From contig JAXGGA010006482.1 of assembly GCA_038373865.1 (NCBI GenBank), forward strand, positions 1 to 64,000: DNA of 64,000 bases. Reading direction: 5' to 3'. The notes beneath the pieces were generated by a model that saw only the letters and a list, made by a program, of their open reading frames with translations, was not told where the DNA came from and did no database searches. The position numbers were made by a program, and so were the translations under genes. Shown piece after piece: positions 11,459 to 22,417 of this stretch. The DNA comes from Uloborus plumipes (Eukaryota; Arthropoda; Arachnida; Araneae; Uloboridae). Within the stretch, counting starts at the first letter, position 1. Each line of letters opens with the position of its first letter.

Positions 11459-11896
11459 TGCTAAGCCAACGCCTCCTAAATACTAAATGCCTGCAACTTT
11501 CTGGTTTTTAGCACAGAGCAAAATTTCGTCCTTGTTCCACGATTCAATGCCATCATCTACCAGAGTTCTTCGAGAAAGAGAAATTAACGATTGGTTCATT
11601 TTTGAATTTAAATTTAAAAATAAACCAATCAAAAAATTAATTCGAATATTGTTTGGATCCATCGCCAATAGCTGCAAAATGCCCTTGGTTCACAAAGCAC
11701 TGCCATTTGCCGGAGTTCTTCGAGAAATCAACGATTGGTTCATTTCTGAATTTAAATTTAAAAATTTACCAATCAAAAAATAACAACGGCATTATCGGAT
11801 TGCCGCAAGGTGGCGCTTAAAGTGGAACCAACGACTACCTTATCTAAGCAAATGTACTTTGCATTTAGTATTTAGGAGGCTTTGGCTAAGCGCAAA
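11459..11896. mobile_element. Inverted-repeat miniature element with internal direct repeat
   Basis: The ends are inverted copies over about 33 bases, centred on GCCTCCTAAATACTAAATGC. Inside, a segment of about 70 bases (GAGTTCTTCGAGAAA to the ACCAATCAAAAAA region) occurs twice as a direct repeat, at about 11562 and 11711. The small reading frames here come from that repeat and are not genes. Confidence 0.7.
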
Positions 11897-11904
11897 ACTG
11901 GTAT

Positions 11905-13654
11905 CTGCAGTCGAGCTCAAACTGAGATAACTCTTTAAAGTTTTGCGTCACCATGTATTTGATTCACAGGGTTCGCGTTTACTCGCTATAGCGAATTTTT
12001 TATCCAAATTTTTGTGGAACTGACGCAACTTTACGAAGTTTCGGGTCCCTAGGACCCAAAAATAATAGTTTATGCCAGGAGAAAAAAAATTCGATTAAAA
12101 AGTAATTTCGGACCCGTGAATCCGAAAAACTCCAGAAAACTGGTGCTGATTTCATGCTCTAATTGAACTTTTGCAATCATGAAAGGAGAGGAAAGAATAA
12201 AAGAAGCCCATCCTTATTGGCTATCTGGACCCCCTATTGTGTTGGCCAGGCAATCCTAGTTCTAAGAACCCGGTCGGACACAGCTGTGACTTCGCGCCCC
12301 CCCCCCCCCATTCTTAAAAGCCATGACATTGCACATGTTGTCCCTTGTCCCATTGTCTTCCCTTTTGCTCCTGTTACATTCTTTTCTGGGAATTGAATAG
12401 TAAACATCCTCCAAGTCGAAATTTTCGTACTATTTTAGATGTTTTTTGTCTGTTTTTCGTTAGCACGTGGAAAATAGGCTTAGTTAATTCAGGCGCATTT
12501 TTTACTGATTGAGCAGCAATCTTTTAACATCTGTTTCTGGTTAGTTATTTTTCAGATTATTTCCTAAATAGTACCTACTGCAAAGCCTACAGAGCTAAAA
12601 CACAATGGTATTTTTCTCCTTGTGTCCCCCCCCCCCACCAAAAAAAAACCGCGTTTAAAACATATTCTGCCTGAAATGTAACTAACTTTCCTATGCAGAA
12701 GATTAAAATCATGGATTTATCCTTGTCTTCTGTGCCACTGTGTTTGACAGTACTTACATCTAAGAATACATTGATGTCATGAGTTTTAACAAGTCCCAAT
12801 AGTAGGAATTCTATTAAAAACCTCTTTATTTTATGCCTTAATACTACTAATATTAAAAACCCAATATTAAAAAATATTAAAGATGAAATCTAAGCTATCT
12901 CATTGCAGCATCATTGATTTTTTATGTATCAAACTTTGCTGAAAATTCATCAATTTAATACATGATATCAATGGATTATTGTGCATTTTCAGATCAATTT
13001 TAAACAAATGTTTTTACTAATATTAGTTAACTGTGCCTAGTTTAAAAAATAATAATGACTGTTGAATTATACCTGCGAATTTTAAATTTAGAAAAGATTT
13101 TTTTTTTAATTTATTTTTTTTTTCTTCTTTGCAATGAGTGTACAAATAAGCAATATACTGTACAATTTTACACATATTATCTCCAAATGGAGTGCAAAAT
13201 AGGCTGTGTCCTCCACCCCTTCTGAAGTGACCTTCAACATAATCTTTTGTAGCCTGCTGTTTCAAAAAGGTGGTGCATCCCTTAGGTAAATATCATTAAA
13301 CAACAGTCCTTTTTTAACAAAAAGTTTGGAAGTGGCAGTAGAAAAAGCAGAACATTTAATTGATAAAGAAATGATGACTATATTGGCTTGCCAAAGACCG
13401 ACAGGAACTAATTTTTGTCCCTGATTGAATTGAATTAATATTGATCTCAAAAACTAAAGGAAAAACTCATTTTTAGCCTACTTTCCCGTTAAAAATAAAA
13501 GAAAGACGAAAAAAGAAAAAAAGTAGCTTAATGCATCTAAAAAATATCGCCAAGTACAAAAAAAAACGCAAAGTTAAAAAAATATCACCAAGTTAAAAAA
13601 ATAAAAAGGTAAAATGAATATCGAAAAATTAAAAATTAGGGTATTGAGATGCGG
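11905..13654. other. Non-coding AT-rich stretch
   Basis: Short homopolymer runs (C-run at 12299-12309, C-run near 12630, A-rich 13480-13620) and no coding region I can support. The short open frames have no recognisable motif and cross low-complexity runs. Confidence 0.5.
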
Positions 13655-13679
13655 AATTTAGTCCAGGATCTGACAGCAC

Positions 13680-14020
13680 TTCTGTAGGAATGTTTGAGTA
13701 CGGAGAATTTTTTTTCAAAAATGTTTAGTAGGTGCCCTGGGAAGTATTTTGGACTCGGGTGGACATTCGCCACCTGATGCGTTTTTCTGCTATGACGTCA
13801 TCAAAGATGGCGGCCGCTCGCTCTCATAAATGCTATATAAATGCCCAGTACTTCTGTAGGAAATTTAAATGGGGAGAATTTCTTTTCAAAAATGGTTAGT
13901 AGGTGTCTTAGAAAGTATTTTAGACTCGGGAGGACTTCCGTCTCCTGGTACATTTTCCTGTTATGACGTCATCAAAGATGGCGGCCGCTCGATGCTATAA
14001 ATGCTCATATCTATGTTACT
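13680..14020. repeat. Left arm tandem modules, two units of about 168 bp
   Basis: Each unit starts with 'agtacttctgtaggaa', passes 'cactcgggtggaca'-like sequence and ends with TATGACGTCATCAAAGATGG followed by CGGCCGCTCG (at 13791-13820 and 13960-13990). TGACGTCA is a perfect CRE-type palindrome, and AAGATGGCGGC resembles the YY1 consensus. Any regulatory role is an inference from word content only. Confidence 0.75.
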
Positions 14021-14340
14021 ACTTGACCGATTTGCATGAAAATTGCAATTTTTTTTACTAATTTGTCTGATGCTATTTGTCTTTAAGCTGCACTGTTAGA
14101 AATTTATTCGAAAAAATAATTAAAAATCGATTTATTAATTTTTTTTTTCATTTTTTTTCTTTTTGTTTTCGTTTTTCACTACCAAGACTTAACCATAAAA
14201 GATGGTACTAACCCTTTTACTTTTCCGAGAAAATGCTAATCTACTGCTTCTTTCATGCTAAAAGATACAACTGTATTACAAACCAGTTAAATGTCCTGCT
14301 GTCCAAGCGATTATCAAGAAAAATTGAAATTTAGATAAAA

Positions 14341-14480
14341 TGGATGTGAATGAGAAGGAATATGAAAACTCAGACGTGTTGTTGCAGTTTAGGAGAACTT
14401 ATTGATCTCTTTCTGCAGTTCCAATGTTGTTGTTGATTATGATTTATCTACTCTGAAAGAATACTCGAAAAACCGCCTTT
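14341..14480 (+). pseudogene. Short coding-like segment present in both arms
   Basis: Both arms keep a short peptide (here NEKEYENSDVLLQF, in the right arm NEKKYENSDMSLQF) followed downstream in another frame by YDLSTLKEYSKNRLYHPV, in the right arm YDFSTLKTYSKDRFYHPV. Similar peptides despite base changes suggest a worn coding exon rather than chance. I do not recognise the protein. Confidence 0.4.
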
Positions 14481-14499
14481 ACCACCCTGTAGTTCTAAA

Positions 14500-15811
14500 G
14501 GTACAATGTGCAAAAATATTATCTCAATTAATGCCCGTGCCACTCTTTGCACTAGAAGGTGGCAAATTCTTCACAATTCTTCAAATAACAAGTCAATATT
14601 CTTCACATGAGGATACAGCTATAATCTTAGTTCATCTAAAAATTTACAGAATGGCCCTTTTCGTATTACCTGCACTACGTATTCTTTTGCTTGATTTACG
14701 AATTTGTTCTACATATTCCAGTCGGATGATATACCAAATTTCTCCAAATATTTCATAAAACACGATGAACAGCTGCTTTTTTAGTGCAAAATGTACTGTA
14801 GTGATTTGGTCCAGATAGTGCGTGGATGGTTGGAATGTTTTCATCTGTTTTTTGGTGAATATTACTAACAGACAAAGTCGCGCAGAATCCATAACTCCAG
14901 TGCTCCTCCAAAGTTCCTGAACACCAAATCGCTGAATAAGAGTATACCAGGAAAATAAAGCTAACACCATTACTCTCGAAGTCTGCTTCCTCTGCTGTCA
15001 AGCAATTTAAGTCCATGTCTTTCCACGTTGTAAGATCAGTTTGTTTCCTGATTGTGCCCAAAAGCTGTTGTTTAGGACAGGCAGAGTAGCATCTTGAGAG
15101 ATTTTAATAACATGTATAACAATACAGCGACCTTGGTTCTACGCTTTCAGACTTTTAGGGAAAAATTTGCTCTAACTGTCAAAAATTTTACAGACTCTTC
15201 CACAGCCTTTTGTGATACTCCCAATGTATGATCGAAATAATAATAATAATAATAATTAAAAAAAAAAAAAAAACAGGAACTGCTTCGGCAAGGGTTTTGT
15301 TTTTATCTATCATAACCTTTCGTATAGAAAAGTTCATTATATAACAGGACTTTTCATCAGACTTGAACAAGGTTTCTTCTCTTATGCTGCCTTAAGATTT
15401 TTCTAGCTCTTTAACAATGCACATATTTGTAATTTTAACAAACTCTTGTTCATTAAACAATGAACAGTTTTCAGATAGTTCATACTGAAAGAGCTCTTCC
15501 CCGTCAGAGGAACGAGCTAAAAGTTTTCGTATCATCAGGTGAGGTTGGTGAGACTGTCTGTTTGACTTCTTTTTACCGGCTTTCCTTGTATTAGTACAAG
15601 CATTTTGTGCTTTGTTGCAAGGAAATACTGCCAATATGGCTCTATGAATGGAACTTGAGCGATCTTGACTCTTTTTACCTCGTATCGTGTAAAGCACAGT
15701 CTCCAGTAGGTCTTCAGTCACCAGTATTAAATAAGTTTAATATATTTTTCATTGTATCTTTTGAAGCCAGTGTTTTTTTTCAGTAAATAGTGTGATGTAT
15801 TGGGAAGTATA
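14500..15811 (-). pseudogene. Interior of the long-inverted-repeat element, unrecognised coding relics
   Basis: Several open stretches lie on the minus strand (15721-15392, 15370-15188, 15061-14753, 14970-14644), in changing frames with stops between them. They include IHRAILAVFPCNKAQN, ELSENCSLFNEQEFVKITN and a tryptophan-containing part (SYSAIWCSGTLEEHWSYG). Their order and shared strand fit one decayed gene of the host element. I do not recognise a domain, and they could be spurious. Confidence 0.35.
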
Positions 15812-15815
15812 TTAA

Positions 15816-16052
15816 CCCTTTGATGGTTATGAACGAGTTCAGCTCGCAATCGAATCGTGCTTCATAATGCGCGCAAACGAGTTCCGCTCGGGAGCAAGAT
15901 TTTGACCGAAATGGTTAGTGACGAGCACTACTCGCGTAGTGAAATTTGTATAACATTATGTAGGAACAGCTGCCACTTTCGACTACTGTTTACTCCTAAT
16001 GCTGCGCGAATTAAGTAAACGGAAACTGCTTATTTCCATAACCGTCAAAGGG
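15816..16052. mobile_element. TTAA-flanked miniature element, piggyBac-like
   Basis: Exact TTAA on both sides (15812-15815 and 16053-16056) and inverted tips CCCTTTGATGGTTATGAA / CCCTTTGACGGTTATGGA. TTAA targets and CCC-starting tips are typical of piggyBac elements. 237 bases, non-coding, with a GC-rich centre containing repeated GAACGAGTTCNGCTCG-like words. Confidence 0.85.
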
Positions 16053-16201
16053 TTAAACAAGTTACTTTCTTACAGTTTATATTTAAACATTAAGACAACT
16101 TTTGCATCTAAGTTCAGAGTTTGCTTCTTAGAAAATTCATGGTAGATGTTCAAACCATTTCTCTTTTGGACAAAACCGTGGTTAGTTCCAATATCATATC
16201 C

Positions 16202-18656
16202 CAGAGCTGTCCAACTGGCGGCCCGCGGGCCGCATGCGGCCCGCCAACACATATCGTGCGGCCCGCCAACTTCTTATTCAGCAGATTTCTTTTTTCGAAA
16301 TTTTATGGTATCGGGAAGCCTCGAGACTACCATTCTTGGTCAAACCGCGATTCCCGAAATTTTCTCTCGATCGCTTTTCACTCCTTTCATTGTATTGGGA
16401 GAAAACGTATAGGGGGGACATCTAAAGGTCAAGGTCAAGCAGTCCTACCCTGCAAGTACCCAGGCACGTGTCGCTTCAAACAAATTCCTAGAAATAGTAT
16501 TGCCTCGCGTTGGTAATACCAGGCGGGGGAGACAGGGATAGGTAAAACCTGCCTGTAATTGGTTCAAAATAAAGAGGGGGGCGGAGGGGCTCACTGACGC
16601 TGCGGTTTTTGTTGAGAATTTGCTGTCGTCAACAATCCTCTCTTTTCCATTGATGATCTTGATTTGGCTCTAGTAGTTGACTGCATATATTTCATCTTCC
16701 ATCATGAGTAAAAAACGAAAGATTGAGAGCGAGAATCGTATGTTCCAGGACCGCTGGGAAACCCAGTACTTTATTACAAATAGAAAGGACAAACTCCAGT
16801 GCATGATTTGTATGCAAATTGTGGCTGTGTGCAAGGAATACAATGTCAAAAGACATTATACGAGTCTTCACGAAGGGAGCCACGGTAAATATCAAGGAGA
16901 AGCAAGATCTCTTATGGTTTCAGAACTGAAGTCAAAACTGCAAAAACAAACTGGTGTGTTTACTCAAGTAAAATCTGACCAGTACAATGCTTTGCATGCT
17001 TCGTATGCAGTTTCACTTGAGCTTGCTAAAGCGAAAAAACCTTACACTGATGGCGTCTTGGTTAAAAAGTGTGCTGTAGAAATGGCAAAAGCATTTGGTG
17101 ATAGCAAAATTGTTAAGCAATTTGATTCGGTTCCAGCTTCTCATCAGACCGTCCAGCGAAGAGTTGCCGAAATGGGTGATCAAATACAACAGAAATTGTC
17201 CAGTGAGATTGAAAAATGCTGTTATTTCTCCTTGTGTATCGACGAGAGTACAGACCAGTCGGACGTTAGTCAACTCTTGATTTTCATTCGCACTGCAAAA
17301 GAAGACTTTGAGATCAGAGAGGAGCTCCTTACCATGTGTTCTCTTCACTCCACAACAAAGGGTACGGACATATTTGAAGCAGTGCTGAAAGCGGTCAACA
17401 GTGTCGGAGGTTTTGAAAAGTGTTCCGCCATAGTCACAGATGGTGCAAAGGCAATGGTAGGACCAAATATCGGATTGATTGGATGTTTGAGAAAAAAAGG
17501 AATGAAATGCCCTGCACTTCATTGCATCATTCACCAGCATGCTTTATGCGGGAAATCGGTGAAGCAAACTGAAACCCTCAAAAAAGTTGTGAAAGTCATC
17601 AACATGATCAGAGGCGGCAACAAGGCTCTTATGCATCGGCAGTTCCGTAACTTTTTGGAGGAAATTGAAGCAGAATACGGAGACCTGCTCATGTACAATC
17701 AAGTTAGGTGGCTCAGTGCCGGAAACTGCCTCAAGAGATTTTTCGATTTGAGAACAGAAATCCCTCTTTTCCTTCAACAGTTTTCTCCGTCAGAAAACTT
17801 GGAACAAGAACTTTTAAGCATGGATTTTTCACGTCACCTGGCTTTTCTAACTGATATTACTTGCCACCTCAACGATCTGAACCTAAAACTTCAAGGAAGA
17901 GGTCAACTGGTGTCTGATCTAATGGCACACGTAAATGGGTTTAGAAACAAGCTGAAAATTTTCCATGCAACTTTGGCAAAAAATAACTTGTCTCACTTCG
18001 CCAGCTGTAGTCGTTTGGCGTCAGAATGTGAGGAGGTGCTGGACTTTTCTGAGTTTTGCCCTGAGTTGCAGATAATTATTGACGAATTCAACACCAGATT
18101 TTCAGATTTTGAGAGTATCAAGAATGAAGTGGCTCTGTTCAGTAACCCAGTCACGGCAAACATTGAGGAACAACCGGCAAACCTGCAATTAGAACTTTGC
18201 GATCTCCAGGCTGACCCGTTCTTTCAAACAAGAACCGAAAGGGGATTTGAGTTCTTCAAGTTGCTTCCAACTGAACGGTTCCCCAATCTACGTGATCTCG
18301 GACTGAAAATAACTTCTATGTTCGGGAGCACATATTTATGTGAAAGTGCTTTTTCGGTGATGAACTCTATCAAAAATCACCACAGGACCTCTCTCTCTGA
18401 CAGTTCACTGTTAGACCTTCTTCGGCTGGCAACGACTAACATCGATGTCGACATTCCTGCCCTTGTAAAGAAGGCTGATAGGACTCAGTTTTCACATTAA
18501 AATGTAAGTAAGTTGTTTGTAATTGTAATTAATTGTTCAACTATTAAATGTAATTGAATATAACAGGCTGTTGTTCAACTTTTTCAAACTGCGGCCCGCC
18601 AGGTGATCAGTGACCGAAATTCTGGCCCGAGGGCTCTTAGCAGTTGGACAACCCTG
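16202..18656 (+). mobile_element. Intact hAT transposon (Charlie-like), TSD TCATATCC
   Basis: Perfect 8-bp duplication TCATATCC at 16194-16201 and 18657-18664. The 16-bp tips CAGAGCTGTCCAACTG and CAGGGTTGTCCAACTG (inverted) differ at two positions. Subterminal GCGGCCCGC words appear on both sides (about 16218-16265 and 18592-18602). It encloses one uninterrupted transposase gene, so this copy may be young or still competent. It is inserted in the interior of the element 13659-20177. Confidence 0.95.
16704..18500 (+). CDS. hAT-family transposase, intact (598 aa)
   Basis: Catalyses cut-and-paste movement of the enclosing hAT element in the nucleus. I take the ATG at 16704 as start (MSKKRKIESENR); upstream codons are in frame but have no ATG. 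A BED-like zinc finger has C33, C36, H51 and H56. The RNase H-like core shows CIDESTDQSD (about residue 177, first acidic residue), IVTDGAKAMVG (about 244, second) and NQVRWLSAGNCLKRFFDLR (about 332). The C-terminal dimerisation region has CESAFSVMNSIKNHHRTSLS (from about 546). Overall it resembles the transposases behind vertebrate GTF2IRD2/ZBED-type domesticated genes, a remembered likeness. No internal stop or frameshift. Domestication is unlikely because tips and TSD are intact. Confidence 0.93.
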   Translation: MSKKRKIESENRMFQDRWETQYFITNRKDKLQCMICMQIVAVCKEYNVKRHYTSLHEGSHGKYQGEARSLMVSELKSKLQKQTGVFTQVKSDQYNALHASYAVSLELAKAKKPYTDGVLVKKCAVEMAKAFGDSKIVKQFDSVPASHQTVQRRVAEMGDQIQQKLSSEIEKCCYFSLCIDESTDQSDVSQLLIFIRTAKEDFEIREELLTMCSLHSTTKGTDIFEAVLKAVNSVGGFEKCSAIVTDGAKAMVGPNIGLIGCLRKKGMKCPALHCIIHQHALCGKSVKQTETLKKVVKVINMIRGGNKALMHRQFRNFLEEIEAEYGDLLMYNQVRWLSAGNCLKRFFDLRTEIPLFLQQFSPSENLEQELLSMDFSRHLAFLTDITCHLNDLNLKLQGRGQLVSDLMAHVNGFRNKLKIFHATLAKNNLSHFASCSRLASECEEVLDFSEFCPELQIIIDEFNTRFSDFESIKNEVALFSNPVTANIEEQPANLQLELCDLQADPFFQTRTERGFEFFKLLPTERFPNLRDLGLKITSMFGSTYLCESAFSVMNSIKNHHRTSLSDSSLLDLLRLATTNIDVDIPALVKKADRTQFSH

Positions 18657-18861
18657 TCATATCCGATACCATAAAACACATCAGATATTAGACTTTTCCG
18701 AAGATATTTTCCTAGGCAGCATATCACAACTGTTTCCGTTCGGAATGCACCCAACCCTTATTACAATATTTGCAAACTTATCTGGAATGTTTAGTTGAAC
18801 ATCACATACGATAACCTGTACACACCTTCGTCATAGGTTGTCAATGGTAGATAGTTCTGAC

Positions 18862-19054
18862 CAGTGGCGTACATAGCACCCCGTAACCCCCACGAAGCGG
18901 GGGGGGGGGAGGGCATAAGGTTTGAGGGAGCAACTTTAAGAAAAATAACACTATGAGTTACACGGGAAAAATATTTCTTACAGTTTAATAGGGAAGTAGG
19001 GGTTGCACTTGCAAATCTAGCAAGGGGGTGCACCTAAGTCTATATACGCTACTG
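18862..19054. mobile_element. hAT miniature element, TSD GTTCTGAC
   Basis: GTTCTGAC at 18854-18861 is repeated at 19055-19062. Tips CAGTGGCGTACATAGC and, inverted, CAGTAGCGTATATAGA. 193 bases with a G-run near the left end; non-coding. Confidence 0.88.
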
Positions 19055-19139
19055 GTTCTGACCCAGCTGGTTGAGGACACGATTGAAATTCATTTGAGAT
19101 GCGTAAATAGTCGCATGCTAATTTATATGGTATAGCATC

Positions 19140-20177
19140 ACTAGCAAAAATCAAAATTGTTGTTACTGTGGATTTTCTTCAAAACTGAGTGTACAGGATG
19201 GTAAAACCGGTCCTTCGAATATGTTTTCAGAGTGGAAAAATCATAATCAACATCAGAACTGTAAAAAAGATCAAGTAATTCTACTAAACTGCAATGACAT
19301 GTCTGAATTTTCGTATTTCTTCTCATTCACCTCTAATTCAACTAAATTAAATTTTCCTCGCTATCGTTGGACGAGCAGTACGTTTTAGTATTTTGTAATA
19401 CAGCTGTATCTTTTGGCATGCAAGCAGCAGTAATTTAGCATTTTCTCGCACAAACAAAAAGGTTAATACCATTTTTTTATGGTTAAGTCTGGATAGTTAA
19501 AAATGAAAAAAAGAAGAAAAAAATCAATAAATTGACTTTCAATTATTTTTTCAGTAAATTTCTAACAGTGCAGCTTAAAGAAAAATAGCATCAGACAAAT
19601 TAGTAAAATAAATTGCAATTTTCATGCAAATCGGTCAAGTAGTAACACAGATATGAGCATTTATGGGATCGAGCGGCCGCCATCTTTGATGACGTCAGGA
19701 AAAAACAGGAAAATGTACCAGGAGAAGGATGTCCACCCGAGTTTAAAATATTTCTGAGACATCTACGAAGCATTTTTGAAAAGAAATTCTCCCTAGTTAA
19801 ATTTCTTACAGAAGTGCCGGGCATTTATATTGCATTTATGAGAGCGAGTGGCCGCCATCTTTGATGACGTCATAACAGGGAAATGTACCAGGAGACGAAT
19901 GTCCACCCAAATCTAAAATACTTTCTAAGACACCTACTAAACATTTTTGAAAAGAAATTCTCCCTATTTAAATTTCCTACCGAAGTACTGGGCATTTATA
20001 TAGCATTTATGAGAGCGAGCGGCCGCCATCTTTGATGACGTCATAGCAGAAAAACGCAAAAGGTGGCGAATGTCCACCCGAGTCCAAAATACTTCCCAGG
20101 GCACCTACTAAACATTTTTGAAAAAAAATTCTCCGTACTCAAACATTCCTACAGAAGTGCTGTCAGATCCTGGACTA
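19140..20177. repeat. Right arm of the long-inverted-repeat element, three tandem modules
   Basis: Reverse complement of the left arm but with three instead of two modules. The module landmark CATCTTTGATGACGTCA occurs at about 19681, 19856 and 20026, spaced 170 to 175 bases. The three units differ from each other by scattered substitutions, so copy number changed after the arms formed or by unequal exchange. Confidence 0.8.
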
Positions 20178-20199
20178 ATTTGTGTGTCGGTCTGTCTGT

Positions 20200-21062
20200 C
20201 CCACCCTAATAACTTTTGAATGAACATTCCGATTTGGACAAACTTTTTTTTTGTTGGAAAGATTTTGGCGAGTACAGCTCATTCCCGTATTTGAATTTTC
20301 GATTTGAACAATTTTTGGTTCAACTTTGAGCCGTTCAAACAACATGTCTTGCGATATTAACTTTTTAGTTAACAGTCCGATTTGAACAAATTTTTTTTTG
20401 TTCGAAAGATCTTTTCAAGGATACTTCATTCCCGTATCTACATTTTTCATTTGAACAATTTTTCGTTCAACATTGAACCGTTCAAACAAGCTGTCACCCC
20501 TAATAACTTTTGAGTGAACAGTCCGATTTAAACAATTTTTTTTTTGTTCGAAGCATCTAGGCAAGGATACTTTATTACCGTATTTAAATTTTAAATCTGA
20601 ACATTTTTGGTTCAACATTGAACCGTTCAAGCAACCTTTCCCCACATAATAACTTTTAAGTGAACCGTTCGAATTGAATAAACTTTTTTTTTGTTCGAAA
20701 GATCTTATCAAGAATACTTCATTCCCGCTTTAAAAATTTCGCTTTGAACAATTTTTCGCTCAATATTGAACCGTTCAAACAAGCTCTCACCCCTAATAAC
20801 TTTTGAGTGGACAGTCCGATTTAAACAAACTTTTTTTTGTTCGAAAGATCTCGGCAAGGATACTTCATTACCGTATTTAAATTTTCAATTTGACCATTTT
20901 TTCGTTCAACCTTGAACCGTTCAAGCAACCTTTCTCCACTTTAAGTGAACCGTCCGAATTGAATAAACTTTTTTGTTCGAAAGATCTCGGGGAGACTCAT
21001 TCCCATATTTCACTTTTCAATTTGGACCATTTTTCGTTCAATGATGAACCGTTCAGAAAAAA
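20200..21062. repeat. Tandem repeat, about six units of about 147 bp
   Basis: Repeated order in every unit: TAATAACTTTTGAGTGAAC, CAGTCCGATTTAAACAA, a T-run, GTTCGAAAGATC, TTCATTCCCGTATTTAAA, then TTCGTTCAACATTGAACCG. Units start near 20207, 20352, 20500, 20645, 20793 and 20935 (the last is shortened). Units are clearly diverged. The array begins within 30 bases of the long-inverted-repeat element. Confidence 0.88.
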
Positions 21063-22417
21063 AATTAACATGAGCGCCTACTGGGAAATTTATAATGAAT
21101 GTTGATTCTGAACTTAAAGGCGGATTTCCTTTAAACTAACTTTGTAAGGAAACGGTTTTGATAAAAAATGTATATAAAGTACTTTTCTGAAAAATCTTCT
21201 GTGAGGACTCTGATTCCGACTCCGACAACATGGCGGAAATGCAGGCTCAGAAAAAATGACTGACTGGGCAGACGATTTTTTGTTTATTTATTCATTTTTT
21301 TTTGTTTAATTTATTTTGTTATTATTATTTTTTTTTGGCAGACGATTTTTTTTTGTTTACAAATTTTTTTTACTCACGAGAGCATTTTATTCTTTATTTA
21401 TATTTAATACCTGGCAACGGATTAAAAATAAAATTCGAGACATTTTATTAACGAACGAGGTTTCTTTTCTTTCTTTGATAAAATGTGTTTTGATGTTCTT
21501 TGTACTTTTATTTTATTTATTATTTTTTTTTCTTTTGAAAATGATTGGGAAATTTTTCTACGGAAGAACTTTTACAGTTACATTCTTTAAAAGGTGCGAC
21601 AAAACTTTATTTACTCGTTTACTTTTTACGTGTCCATTTCATCTGATGAGAGGGGTATCTTTTGCTTTTAGAAATCAGCTTTAAATGCTATAAAGGTATG
21701 TTTGACATAATTTTCAGTTTCAGATATTCAAGAGAATATTAATCAGATGCTAGAATGCCGATGTCGATGTACGGGAAAGTAGGCTCGTTTAGTTCTTGAC
21801 AGAACTTCTTGTTTTGTTTTCTTTACTTATTCACCAAGTTCACTTGTTTTCCAATCAAAAATGTGCACACAATTAGTAAATTTTTTTCTAAGGAAACATG
21901 TATGCAATGCATTGACAACATTTGTATTTAAATAATAACATTTTATACAAATTTTCGGGACTCAATTTTTTCATCAAAGGACCCACTTTTTTTTCATTAA
22001 TGGGTCCATGGGACCCAGGTAACAAATAGTTCAGCGCGAACACTGATTCAGATGATAGTTTTTTAGAATTTTTTTAAAAATATTTCCCGTTCTCAAATAT
22101 AATATTGTATTCAGGTGAAATACGTTCCAAATAATACCTGGTGGTGATAACTCAATTTTGTTAAAGAATGTAGATACCACTTTTGTACTTAGCAAGGCAG
22201 TATGCAAAAACCAACATATTTGTTCAAGTATATTTATTTCTTCAGTATTACTAATTAGGAGCGCCTCAAAATTGGCGACCAACATTTGTTACTAGTCAAA
22301 AAGGGTGACATTGGAAAAAATATTAAAATTGTCTAAAATCTTCAAACATTTTCTATGAACAGCGTTCGTGTGCTCATCTCTATCATCTGGGACTGTCACT
22401 CAAGAAAGTTTTTAAGA
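21063..22417. other. AT-rich non-coding stretch
   Basis: T-rich blocks (about 21270-21560) and open frames dominated by F and L that look like low-complexity artefacts. Two small inverted pieces around 21990-22020 (GGGACCCA/TGGGTCC type). The 3' end of the zinc-finger transcript presumably lies just right of 22417, but I see no clear poly(A) signal to fix it. Confidence 0.5.

Larger units (their letters stand above)
13659..20177. mobile_element. Long-inverted-repeat element with TAGTCCAG tips, composite
   Basis: The left arm (13659 to about 14500) is repeated in reverse at about 19140-20177. Tips read TAGTCCAGGATCTGAC on both sides. ATT flanks it directly (13656-13658 and 20178-20180), or AATTT if the tip is taken as AGTCCAG. 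Removing the intact hAT nested at 16202-18656 leaves about 4 kb. The tips share TAGTCCAG with the Academ-like element at 88-5767, so a common superfamily is possible, but the interior here gives no recognisable transposase. Confidence 0.75.

Noticed and set aside
17013..17777. Minus-strand open frames of up to 175 codons
   Set aside because: Antisense to the intact hAT transposase gene.
21316..21684. 122-codon frame with many F and L residues
   Set aside because: Composition reflects T-rich DNA; no motif, and no second piece of evidence for a membrane protein.
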